30,976 nt of DNA from Candidatus Omnitrophota bacterium (lineage in GTDB: Bacteria; Omnitrophota; Gorgyraeia; Gygaellales; Profunditerraquicolaceae), in assembly GCA_029563245.1 (NCBI GenBank), contig JAKQSG010000098.1:1-30976 (forward strand), read 5' to 3'. Of the stretch, positions 16,751-23,674 are shown piece by piece (the first letter of the stretch is position 1; every line of letters begins with the position of its first letter). The notes beneath the pieces are model-generated. The model saw only the letters and a list, made by a program, of their open reading frames with translations, was not told the DNA's origin and searched no databases. The position numbers and the translations under genes were made by a program.

Positions 16751-18477
16751 TTCAAAATCTCCTTTAGTTTCCTCTGGGCATACTCCTCCACCTCTTGCCC
16801 GGTAGAGAGCTTTAATGCCTCATCTGCAATTTCTTTAGCCTGCCCCAGAGTAATTGAGCGGATTAAATATTTCAATTCAGGTATAACCTGAGGCGGCATA
16901 CTAAACTCATCAAGCCCCATCCCTAAGAGTATTAAAGCTAAGCTAGGTTCACCCGCCATTTCCCCGCACATCCCTACGTTGATATCCCCCTTATGCGCAG
17001 AATCGATAACATTCTTAATAAGCCTTAAAACCGCCGGATGAGCAGGCTCATAAAGATAGGCTACCTTTTCGTTAGCCCTATCAACTGCCAGAGAATATTG
17101 GATCAGGTCATTACTGCCGATACTAAAAAAGTCTGCCTCTTCTGCTAATATATCCGCGGTCATTGCTGCAGAAGGAACCTCAATCATAGCGCCTACCTGG
17201 ATATCTTCATCAAAAGGAATCCCCTTAGACTTAAGCTCTTCCTTAGCTTCTTCGAGTAGCTTATTAGCCTGGCGCAATTCTTCGATTCCGGATATCATCG
17301 GATACATAAGCTTTAAATTCCCGTGGACTGAAGCCCTCAGTATAGCCCTTAATTGCAATTTAAATATCTCGGGCCGTGCCAGACAAAAACGTATAGCCCT
17401 CCAACCCAAAAAGGGCTGTATTTCATTAGGAAGTTGGAATTGTGATAAAAATTTGTCACCCCCTAAGTCTATGGTGCGTATAATAACAGGATAAGGATTC
17501 ATTTCTTGCGCAACATATTTATACGCAAGATAATGTTCATCCTCTGAAGGAGAATCTTTGCGGTTCATATAGAAAAACTCTGTGCGATAAAGGCCTATTC
17601 CCTCTCCGCCGTGCAATTTTACTCCCGGGACTTCGTCTGGGAACTCTATGTTTGCATTTATCTCTACCTTTACTCCATCTAAAGTTACTGCAGGGAGGTC
17701 TTTGGCAGATGAAAACCTCTCATGGACTCCCTTTAACTTCTCCTCTGCGGTATGATATAAAACCAGGGTCTTCTCATCAGGGTTAACGATTACAACCCCC
17801 AGCCCCCCGTCAACTATCAACATATCTCCGGAATCAATCTCAGTTGTGGCGTCCTGAACGCCTACAACAGCAGGTATCTCAAGGGATTTAGCCATAATCG
17901 CGGTATGTGATGTCTTCCCTCCTATATCCGTAACAAAACCCGAAACACGCTTTTTATGCATAGCCGCAGTATCCGAAGGAGAGAGGTCATGCGCAACAAT
18001 TATTACCCTATCCTTAAGCTCACTTAGGCCCTTTCTCTCCTTGCCCAAGATATTCCTTAAGATTCTCCTTCCCACATCATTGATATCGGAGATACGCTCC
18101 TTAAGGTACTCATCTTCAATCCTGGCAAAAACTGATACATATTTTTTTAAAACCTCCTGAAAAATAAAAGCAACGTTTAATTTATCCTTTTTCAGGCGGG
18201 AAATTACCTCTTCAATAAGCATCCGGTCTTCTAAAACCAACAGATGAGCATCAAAAATCTGGGCCTCATTCTTGCCCATATCCGAACCCATCCTCTTTTG
18301 AAGCTCAATAATTTCTCTACGCGTCTTAATCAACGCCTCTTCGAAAAGCTGTATCTCTAATGGGATCTGGGCCTCAGTAATATTATCCTTAGGAATTATG
18401 AAATCCTCTTTGCCAATTTTATGGGCAATTCCTATGCTTATACCGTTAGCCGCAGCTATGCCCTTAAGCTCTATCAT
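16747..18477 (-). CDS. ptsI: Phosphoenolpyruvate-protein phosphotransferase (PTS enzyme I)
   Basis: Transfers phosphate from PEP to HPr. The 576 residues match EI. The N-terminal HPr-binding/helical part is followed by the phosphohistidine domain, GGKTSHTAIMAKSLEIPAVVG with His191. The PEP-binding barrel has YRTEFFYMNR, VIIRTIDLGGDK, GSNDLIQYSLAVDRAN and CGEMAGEP with the catalytic Cys. All key residues are present. Its ATG overlaps the ptsH stop as ATGA, with AGAGGAAGAG upstream. No EIIB or EIIC permease gene is visible, so together with EIIA-Ntr (ptsN) this looks like a regulatory phosphorelay, although sugar permeases could lie elsewhere. Confidence 0.96.
   Translation of the reverse strand: MIELKGIAAANGISIGIAHKIGKEDFIIPKDNITEAQIPLEIQLFEEALIKTRREIIELQKRMGSDMGKNEAQIFDAHLLVLEDRMLIEEVISRLKKDKLNVAFIFQEVLKKYVSVFARIEDEYLKERISDINDVGRRILRNILGKERKGLSELKDRVIIVAHDLSPSDTAAMHKKRVSGFVTDIGGKTSHTAIMAKSLEIPAVVGVQDATTEIDSGDMLIVDGGLGVVIVNPDEKTLVLYHTAEEKLKGVHERFSSAKDLPAVTLDGVKVEINANIEFPDEVPGVKLHGGEGIGLYRTEFFYMNRKDSPSEDEHYLAYKYVAQEMNPYPVIIRTIDLGGDKFLSQFQLPNEIQPFLGWRAIRFCLARPEIFKLQLRAILRASVHGNLKLMYPMISGIEELRQANKLLEEAKEELKSKGIPFDEDIQVGAMIEVPSAAMTADILAEEADFFSIGSNDLIQYSLAVDRANEKVAYLYEPAHPAVLRLIKNVIDSAHKGDINVGMCGEMAGEPSLALILLGMGLDEFSMPPQVIPELKYLIRSITLGQAKEIADEALKLSTGQEVEEYAQRKLKEILK
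16759..16764 (-). promoter_or_regulatory. Shine-Dalgarno in front of the AUA start
   Basis: AAGGAG within the last codons of ptsI on the minus strand, 8 bases upstream of the ATA at 16750. It is ideally placed for that codon and 56 bases away from the TTG at 16702, so it argues for initiation at the AUA. Confidence 0.65.
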
Positions 18478-18743
18478 AACTCTTCCTCTGACATAATAAT
18501 TCTCTCTAGCTCCGACATTGCAAGATTCGCATCTTCACCGTCTGCCTCAATAATAATAGAACTGCCCTTTTCAGCGCCCAGCATCAGTATACCCATTATA
18601 GACTTGCCGTTCACCTCTTCATCATCATGCCTAACGGTTATGCGCGAATCAAATTTATTGGCTATCTGCACAAATAATGCCGCAGGCCTGGCATGCAAAC
18701 CCTGCTTATTCTTTACTACTAATTCCTTTTTAATGGTAGCCAT
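18474..18743 (-). CDS. ptsH: HPr phosphocarrier protein
   Basis: Small cytoplasmic carrier between enzyme I and EIIA proteins. The 89 residues contain the active-site motif KQGLHARPA with His17 (His15 of classical HPr) and the regulatory-site motif NGKSIMGILMLGAEKG with Ser48 (Ser46 equivalent). The latter means an HPr kinase/phosphorylase could act on it, but none is in the window. The start overlaps the yvcK stop (TAATG) and has GAGGA upstream. Order ptsN-yvcK-ptsH-ptsI. Confidence 0.96.
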   Translation of the reverse strand: MATIKKELVVKNKQGLHARPAALFVQIANKFDSRITVRHDDEEVNGKSIMGILMLGAEKGSSIIIEADGEDANLAMSELERIIMSEEEL

Positions 18744-19984
18744 TATATTTCCTCGATAAGCCCCAAGATAATCTTGGCAAGCTTAAGATGGTCGTGCCTG
18801 ATTAAGGTATCTTCAATAATACCGAAGTCATCCTCAATTATACGGTAGCCCATATCTTCTATTTTTCTTCTATCATTTACCACCAGGTATGAACCCTGTT
18901 CAGCATACCGCCTTAAGATATCTTTAGGAACCTCTGCGGTATTCACAATACAATAATCAAGTACCTTGGGATGCGAATGCGAGACAAGAGCCCTTATATG
19001 TTCCGAAACGCTGTATCCGTCGGTCTCCCCAGGCTGGGTCATAGCATTGCATACATAGACCTTAACCGCATCCGAAGCAACTATGGCTTCGGTAATCTCT
19101 CTAATTAAAAGATTAGGTATAATGCTTGTATAAAGCGAACCCGGGCCCAAAACAACAATCTGTGCTTCACTTATAGCTTTGATAGCATCTGGGGTTGCCT
19201 GAGGCTTATCTGGATCAAGATAAACCTTTTCTATGGAACGATGGGTCTTGGGTATATTGTTCTCACCTAAAGTAACAGTTCCATCTTTATGCTTGGCAGC
19301 CAAGACTACTTTATCTAAAGTAGAAGGTATAACCTGCCCGCGCAAAGCCAGTACCTTACTTGTCTCTTTAATCGCCTTCTCAAAATCTCCTGTTAATCGG
19401 GTCATTACCGTAATAAAAAGATTCCCGAAACTATGACCGCAAAGCTGTGAACTTGTATCAAAACGAAATTGGAATAAATCACGCATTAAAGCAGGGGCAT
19501 CAGCTAATGCCACCAGGCAGTTACGTATATCCCCGGGAGGTAAAATATCAAACTCCTCCCTTATCCTGCCGGAAGAGCCTCCGTCATCAGCAACCGTGAC
19601 AATTGCCGATATATTCGAGGTAAACTGTTTAAGGCCGGTCAAAAGAACTGATAGTCCTGTCCCTCCGCCCACTACCGCTATCTTAGGCCCGCGGTTAACC
19701 TGTTTATTCTGGTAGATGATATCAAATAGTTCTAAACCCCTTGCCTCAGGGACAAAAACAGCGATAAATGACCTTAATATTCTCTTTACCCCCAGAATCA
19801 AGATGACAATTCCGGAGAATAAAATTATGGAATCCAGTATCTTAAAAACCAGGAATTCATCGCTTCGCAGGCCTCCGGCGGAAAAAACCAAAATGGCTAT
19901 GCCGAAAAAACTTAAGAGAACCCATCGCTTAAGGCCTATTCCGGGATAAAGCCATTTGAATAAGCTATTAATTTTAATAGGCAT
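18743..19984 (-). CDS. yvcK: YvcK/CofD-like gluconeogenesis factor with N-terminal membrane anchor
   Basis: UPF0052/YvcK proteins bind UDP-sugars in studied species and are needed for growth on gluconeogenic carbon and for cell-wall homeostasis. The 413 residues are about 95 longer than Bacillus YvcK (about 317). The extra N-terminus holds two hydrophobic helices (about 21-37 and 47-66) that should anchor the protein in the membrane. The soluble domain starts near residue 100 with VVGGGTGLSVLL, TVADDGGSSGR, PPGDIRNCLVALAD and HSFGNLF, followed by VVLGPGSLYTSIIPNLL and CNAMTQPGETDGYS. It sits between ptsN and ptsH. The Bacillus yvcK locus likewise carries an HPr-like gene (crh). A rapZ (yvcJ) neighbour is absent. 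Confidence 0.92.
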   Translation of the reverse strand: MPIKINSLFKWLYPGIGLKRWVLLSFFGIAILVFSAGGLRSDEFLVFKILDSIILFSGIVILILGVKRILRSFIAVFVPEARGLELFDIIYQNKQVNRGPKIAVVGGGTGLSVLLTGLKQFTSNISAIVTVADDGGSSGRIREEFDILPPGDIRNCLVALADAPALMRDLFQFRFDTSSQLCGHSFGNLFITVMTRLTGDFEKAIKETSKVLALRGQVIPSTLDKVVLAAKHKDGTVTLGENNIPKTHRSIEKVYLDPDKPQATPDAIKAISEAQIVVLGPGSLYTSIIPNLLIREITEAIVASDAVKVYVCNAMTQPGETDGYSVSEHIRALVSHSHPKVLDYCIVNTAEVPKDILRRYAEQGSYLVVNDRRKIEDMGYRIIEDDFGIIEDTLIRHDHLKLAKIILGLIEEI

Positions 19985-19994
19985 ATCAATGCTA

Positions 19995-20465
19995 TCAGAC
20001 TCTCTTTTCGTCTTCCTGAGTTATAATCCTGACAACCGCCTTGTCATCTTCAGAGGCGCGCAAGGTATCACGGAAATATTTATCCTTAAGAAGTCTTGAG
20101 ATGCGCGCTAAGGCTTTCAAATGCGGTCCGGCTGAATCTTGAGGGGCTACCAAAAGAAAGAATATATATGCGGGTTCACCGTCTAAAGAATCAAAGTCAA
20201 CTCCCTTTCTAGAGAGCCCGAAGGCTGCAACTAATTTGCCGACACAATCAGACTTTGCGTGAGGGATAGCTATACCCTGACCGATAGCAGTCGATCCAAG
20301 AGCTTCCCTGCTCATCAAAGACTCGATCAACTTGTTGCGTGAGCGCTTCTCGATATCTCCGGCCTCAATCAAAGCATCTACCAGCTCACGGATAACATCT
20401 TCCTTTTTACTAGACTTGATATCGGTAATGATTGCTTTCTTAGATAGAAAATCCATAATCTGCAT
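19995..20465 (-). CDS. ptsN: PTS EIIA-Ntr-like protein (fructose/mannitol EIIA domain)
   Basis: Accepts phosphate from HPr on a histidine; in Proteobacteria the homologue regulates nitrogen and potassium physiology rather than sugar transport. The 156 residues form a single PTS_EIIA type 2 domain: LGSTAIGQGIAIPHAK with active His69, then FGLSRKGVDFDSLDG and FFLLVAPQDSAGPHLKALARISRLL. The start is fixed by AAAGGAG 6 bases upstream. It begins 30 bases after the tRNA-Gly gene with no strong promoter between, so its mRNA 5' end may come from tRNA processing. A transport EIIA cannot be excluded, but no EIIB or EIIC is fused or adjacent. Confidence 0.92.
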   Translation of the reverse strand: MQIMDFLSKKAIITDIKSSKKEDVIRELVDALIEAGDIEKRSRNKLIESLMSREALGSTAIGQGIAIPHAKSDCVGKLVAAFGLSRKGVDFDSLDGEPAYIFFLLVAPQDSAGPHLKALARISRLLKDKYFRDTLRASEDDKAVVRIITQEDEKRV

Positions 20466-20495
20466 CTGTTTCTCCTTTCAGGTTTTAATTTTAAA

Positions 20496-20568
20496 AGCGG
20501 GAGACGGGGTTCGAACCCGCGACATTAACCTTGGCAAGGTTACGCTCTACCAACTGAGCCACTCCCGC
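20496..20568 (-). tRNA. tRNA-Gly (anticodon GCC)
   Basis: Full cloverleaf on the minus strand: acceptor GCGGGAG/CTCCCGC, D arm GCTC..GAGC, anticodon stem TAACC/GGTTA with loop TTGCCAA giving GCC, and TTCGAAC T-loop. The discriminator is U, as usual for bacterial tRNA-Gly. CCA is not encoded, so it must be added after transcription. Last of three tandem tRNA genes; ptsN starts 30 bases downstream. Confidence 0.97.
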
Positions 20569-20587
20569 ATGAGTTTTGGGACATATT

Positions 20588-20672
20588 TGGTGGGCGGAAG
20601 AGGATTTGAACCTCCAAGGGTTGCCCCAATAGCTCCTAAGGCTATCGCGTCTGCCAATTTCGCCATCCGCCC
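20588..20672 (-). tRNA. tRNA-Leu (anticodon TAG)
   Basis: Class II tRNA with acceptor GGGCGGA/TCCGCCC, anticodon stem ATAGC/GCTAT around loop CTTAGGA (anticodon TAG), a long variable arm (TGGGGCAACCCTT region) and GGTTCAAATCC T arm. The 3' CCA is encoded, unlike in its two neighbours. It lies 28 bases after tRNA-Lys and 19 bases before tRNA-Gly. Confidence 0.97.
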
Positions 20673-20700
20673 TATTTCCTCTTGCCGCTGATAATTTTAT

Positions 20701-20773
20701 TGAGCCTCCCGAGACTCGAACTCGGCACACGCGGCTTAAAAAGCCGCTGCTCTACCGGATGAGCTAGAGGCCC
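20701..20773 (-). tRNA. tRNA-Lys (anticodon TTT)
   Basis: Cloverleaf on the minus strand: acceptor GGGCCTC/GAGGCTC with one G-U pair, D arm GCTC..GAGC, anticodon stem GCGGC/GCCGC with loop TTTTTAA (anticodon TTT), T-loop TTCGAGT, discriminator A. CCA is not encoded. Its 5' end is only 4 bases after the frr stop, so it is almost certainly cotranscribed with frr and released by RNase P. Confidence 0.97.
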
Positions 20774-20777
20774 AAAT

Positions 20778-21338
20778 CTAAAATTCCAGTATTTCTTTTT
20801 CTTTATTCCTTAACAACTCGTCTACCTTAAGGATATATTTATCGACGTTTTTTTGAAGCTCATCTAGCCCGCGAAACTTATCATCCTCGGATATGACCTT
20901 ATCCTTCTCTAATTTCTCCAAATGCTCCTTAGCATCACGCCTTATGGTACGAAGCGATATCCTTCCCTCCTCGGTCATTTTATGTATCACCTTAGCCAAT
21001 TCCTGCCGCCTTTCTTTCGATAACTGCGGTACAGAGAGGCGTATGACCTTGCCGTCATTAGAAGGATTAATCCCCAAATTTGACTTCATTATCGACTTTT
21101 CTATTTCCGGTATTGCGCTTACATCCCAAGGCTGGATAACTAAAAGATGCGCATCCGGAGCAGAGGTAGAAGCCAGCTGCTTTAACAAAGTTGGCGTACC
21201 ATAATAATCAACGAATATTCCTTCAACAAGCGCAGGACTTGCCCTGCCAGTACGTATTTCGGAGAAATCGCGTATTACCGAATCAAAAGCCTTCTTCATC
21301 TTTTCATCTGTGGTATGTAAAATTTCTTTAGTAGTCAT
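20778..21338 (-). CDS. frr: Ribosome recycling factor
   Basis: With EF-G it splits post-termination ribosomes. The 186 residues are typical. Motifs: FSEIRTGRASPALVEGIFVDYYGTPTLLKQLAS, then IQPWDVSAIPEIEKSIMKSNLGINPSNDG, and LSKERRQELAKVIHKMTEEGRISLRTIRRDA, which form the L-shaped three-helix bundle and beta domain. An AGGAGG site precedes the ATG by about 5 bases. Position after pyrH in the rpsB-tsf-pyrH-frr order is classical. The stop is 4 bases from tRNA-Lys. Confidence 0.98.
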   Translation of the reverse strand: MTTKEILHTTDEKMKKAFDSVIRDFSEIRTGRASPALVEGIFVDYYGTPTLLKQLASTSAPDAHLLVIQPWDVSAIPEIEKSIMKSNLGINPSNDGKVIRLSVPQLSKERRQELAKVIHKMTEEGRISLRTIRRDAKEHLEKLEKDKVISEDDKFRGLDELQKNVDKYILKVDELLRNKEKEILEF

Positions 21339-21371
21339 TTAGCCTCCTGCCTTGCCTGAAAATAAAAAGGT

Positions 21372-22100
21372 TTATTTTGCCACGATAGTACCGATATTCT
21401 CCCCTGAAACAACCCGCTTAATATTCCCGGGCTTATTCAGATTAAATACTACTATAGGGAGGTTATTATCCATACAAAGGCTGACTGCGGTAGCATCCAT
21501 AACCTTTAGCCCCTTTTTCAATACTTCGATATATTTTAAACGCAGAAACTTCCTGGCGCCTCTGTCCTTCAGCGGATCCGCAGAATAAACCCCATCCACC
21601 TGAGTGCCCTTAAGGATAGCATCCGCATTAATCTCCATTGCGCGCAAGGCAGCAGCCGTATCGGTAGTAAAATAAGGATTGCCCGTACCGGCAACAAATA
21701 TTACCACCCGGCCTTTCTCTAAATGCCTTATAGCCCGCCTTCTGATATAAGGCTCCGCAATCCTTTCCATATCTATGGCAGTCATAACGCGGGTAGGCAC
21801 ACCTGATTTCTCAAGAGCATCTTGCAAAGCTAAACCGTTAATGACAGTAGCCAACATACCCATATAGTCGGCGACTGACCTATCTATATCCAATCCGCGG
21901 GAACCTGTATTCTCCTGTCCCCGGAATATATTACCGGCGCCCAAAACAACTGCAACATCAACCTCTAAATCGCGGATTTCCTTAATCTGGCGGGCAATCG
22001 ATACCAAAACAGCGTGATCTATGCCGTGCGACTTCTTACCCTGCAAGGCTTCACCGCTTAACTTAAGCACTATCCTTCTATAAACTGAAGAAGTGGACAT
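21372..22100 (-). CDS. pyrH: UMP kinase
   Basis: Phosphorylates UMP to UDP for pyrimidine nucleotide and UDP-sugar synthesis; hexameric amino-acid-kinase fold. The 242 residues are standard. Visible: VLKLSGEALQG at the phosphate-binding N-terminus, AVVLGAGNIFRG, DYMGMLATVINGLALQDAL, VVIFVAGTGNPYFTTDTAAALRA, KGTQVDGVYSADP and the C-terminal MDATAVSLCMDNNLPIVVFN. The start overlaps the tsf stop by one base (TAATG), so translation is coupled. Confidence 0.98.
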   Translation of the reverse strand: MSTSSVYRRIVLKLSGEALQGKKSHGIDHAVLVSIARQIKEIRDLEVDVAVVLGAGNIFRGQENTGSRGLDIDRSVADYMGMLATVINGLALQDALEKSGVPTRVMTAIDMERIAEPYIRRRAIRHLEKGRVVIFVAGTGNPYFTTDTAAALRAMEINADAILKGTQVDGVYSADPLKDRGARKFLRLKYIEVLKKGLKVMDATAVSLCMDNNLPIVVFNLNKPGNIKRVVSGENIGTIVAK

Positions 22101-22624
22101 TATTCGCCGATCTTATAACGGATAAATCGGCGGATAACCACATTCTCGCCGACCTTAGCCACAATGCTGCCTAAATAATCGTTAATCGTTATTGAAGGGT
22201 CCTTGACAAAAACCTGCTCCATCAAACAGTGATTCTTACAAAAATCTTCTTTGCTCTTCTCGCTCTCCAATACCTCTGCCGGCACATCTTCCTTCTTAAG
22301 GTAGAGCGGACTCGTAGCAGCTATCTGCATGGCCACATCTTTAGCGAAAATTACGAAGTCTTCATTGCGTGCAACAAAATCAGATTCGCAGTCTATCTCC
22401 AAGAGTACACCGATTTTATTGCCGTGATGTATATAAGATTCAATCCTTCCTTCTTTTGCTGCCCGGCACTGTTTTTTTGCGGCAATCTCTAAACCCTGCT
22501 TACGCAATAAAACCGCTGCCTTCTTTAAATCCCCCTTAGTCTCCTCAAGCGCCTTCTTGCAATGTGCAACGCTAGAAGAGGTCATCTCCCTTAACTCCTT
22601 GATTAAATCTACCGATATCTTCAT
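22100..22624 (-). CDS. tsf: Elongation factor Ts, unusually short
   Basis: Nucleotide exchange factor for EF-Tu. The N-terminal UBA-like domain is intact: LIKELREMTSSSVAHCKKALEE. The core has GVLLEIDCESDFVARNEDF (the TDFVA-type EF-Tu contact) and AMQIAATSPLYLKKEDVPAEVL. At 174 residues it is shorter than even the compact single-core Thermus-type factor (about 196). The sequence jumps from VPAEVLESEKS almost directly to CLMEQVFVKDPSITINDYL, apparently omitting the usual charged helical segment (about 20-27 residues, GKPE..IVEGRL type). The frame is uninterrupted and the C-terminal GENVVIRRFIRYKIGE is normal, so it looks functional rather than broken. It starts immediately after the rpsB stop. 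Confidence 0.95.
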   Translation of the reverse strand: MKISVDLIKELREMTSSSVAHCKKALEETKGDLKKAAVLLRKQGLEIAAKKQCRAAKEGRIESYIHHGNKIGVLLEIDCESDFVARNEDFVIFAKDVAMQIAATSPLYLKKEDVPAEVLESEKSKEDFCKNHCLMEQVFVKDPSITINDYLGSIVAKVGENVVIRRFIRYKIGE

Positions 22625-23524
22625 TTAATTAGTACCTTTCTTTCTACCCTTCAACTTAACGTCTGCAGGCTTCACATGACCCTTTTTTAATATCTTTCCT
22701 TCTTCCGCAACGGGCTCTATAGTCTCAACGATTTCCTCTATCTCTTTAATTTTCAGCTCCTCCTCGGGTAAAAGCACTACCTCATCCAGGGACTTATCGC
22801 TATCCGCCACCTTTACGCCTTCCTGGCTTAAATAAGAGAGGAATTTCTTTCTACCCTCTATAATGGTATCCGTGATAATGTTGGCTACCGCCTTAATAGA
22901 TTTAGTAGCATCATCATTACCGGGAATAGGATAATCTACCAGGTCAGGATTGGAATTAGTATCAATTAAAGCAACGATAGGAATGCGCAGCTTGCGCGCC
23001 TCTTTTACCGCTGTTTCTTCTTTGCAGGTATCTATCACAAACATCGCCCTAGGCATCTTCTCCATAGGCACAATCCCGGAGAAATTCTTATTAAGCTTAG
23101 AGAGTTCCTTCTCCAAACCGGCAACCTCCTTCTTGGTAAGCTTATCAAAGGTGCCGTCCTCTCTCATTTTCTCAATCTCTTTAAGGCGGTTTATGCTCTT
23201 CTTGATAGTAGTAAAATTAGTAAGCATCCCCCCTGGCCAGCGATCTGTTACATAATACATCCCGCAGCGTATTGCCTCTTGCTGCATAACCTCTTGAGCC
23301 TGTTTTTTCGTACCGACAAAAAGTACAAATTCCCCCTTAGAGGTTATATCCATAAGGAAATCTCGGGCCGAATTAATACACTCCTCAGTCTTCTCAAGGT
23401 CTATAATGTAAATACCGCTTCTTGAACCAAAAATAAACTTCTTCATTTTCGGATTCCAACGCTTAGTCTGATGCCCGAAATGAACACCTGCCTCTAACAA
23501 TTGCTTAATCAAATCTGATGGCAC
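22625..23524 (-). CDS. rpsB: 30S ribosomal protein S2 with C-terminal extension
   Basis: Component of the small subunit. The conserved N-terminus LLEAGVHFGHQTKRWNPKMKKFIFG is followed by FVGTKKQAQ, RWPGGMLTNFTTI and PIVALIDTNSNPDLVDYPIPGNDDA, all S2 signatures. The start codon is GTG (23522-23524) with AGGGAGGT 8 bases upstream. At 299 residues it is about 60 longer than E. coli S2. The extra C-terminus is first acidic (LPEEELKIKEIEEIVETIE) and then basic (LKGRKKG). It heads the rpsB-tsf-pyrH-frr group behind its own promoter and a roughly 110-base leader containing inverted repeats. Confidence 0.97.
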   Translation of the reverse strand: MPSDLIKQLLEAGVHFGHQTKRWNPKMKKFIFGSRSGIYIIDLEKTEECINSARDFLMDITSKGEFVLFVGTKKQAQEVMQQEAIRCGMYYVTDRWPGGMLTNFTTIKKSINRLKEIEKMREDGTFDKLTKKEVAGLEKELSKLNKNFSGIVPMEKMPRAMFVIDTCKEETAVKEARKLRIPIVALIDTNSNPDLVDYPIPGNDDATKSIKAVANIITDTIIEGRKKFLSYLSQEGVKVADSDKSLDEVVLLPEEELKIKEIEEIVETIEPVAEEGKILKKGHVKPADVKLKGRKKGTN

Positions 23525-23564
23525 TTTTTATTACCTCCCTTTCCCTCCAGGTTTACTTTTACAG

Positions 23565-23599
23565 GCGGGATCCCGCATTAAATAAGATTTTTCCGCGGG
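23565..23599 (-). repeat. Competing inverted repeats in the rpsB leader
   Basis: In the minus-strand leader the order is CCCGC (23599-23595), GCGGG (23576-23572), CCCGC (23569-23565). The middle GCGGG can pair with either flanking CCCGC, giving two exclusive hairpins; the second is the near-loopless palindrome GCGGGATCCCGC. Arrangement and position before a ribosomal-protein gene suggest leader control, for example by S2, but this is inference. There is no U-run, so it is not a simple intrinsic terminator. Confidence 0.45.
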
Positions 23600-23646
23600 A
23601 AATTGTTAATATTCACTTTTCTCTATAAAAAGCGGTTTAGTGTAAT

Positions 23647-23674
23647 ATTATACAAAAATGTAGTAAATTTGCAA
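23647..23674 (-). promoter_or_regulatory. Sigma-70-type promoter for rpsB-tsf-pyrH-frr
   Basis: Minus-strand TTGCAA (-35, 23669-23674), 16-base spacer, perfect TATAAT (-10, 23647-23652). The -35 box abuts the msbA stop codon. It gives a leader of about 115 bases before the GTG of rpsB. Confidence 0.75.

Noticed and set aside
20486..20514. Promoter for ptsN using TTCGAA in the tRNA-Gly T-loop as -35 and TAAAAT as -10
   Set aside because: The -35 match is poor and the TTC motif is fixed by tRNA structure, so the resemblance is probably chance.
20491..20730. Minus-strand 79-residue open frame across the tRNA cluster
   Set aside because: It runs through three well-formed tRNA genes and is an artefact of their sequence.
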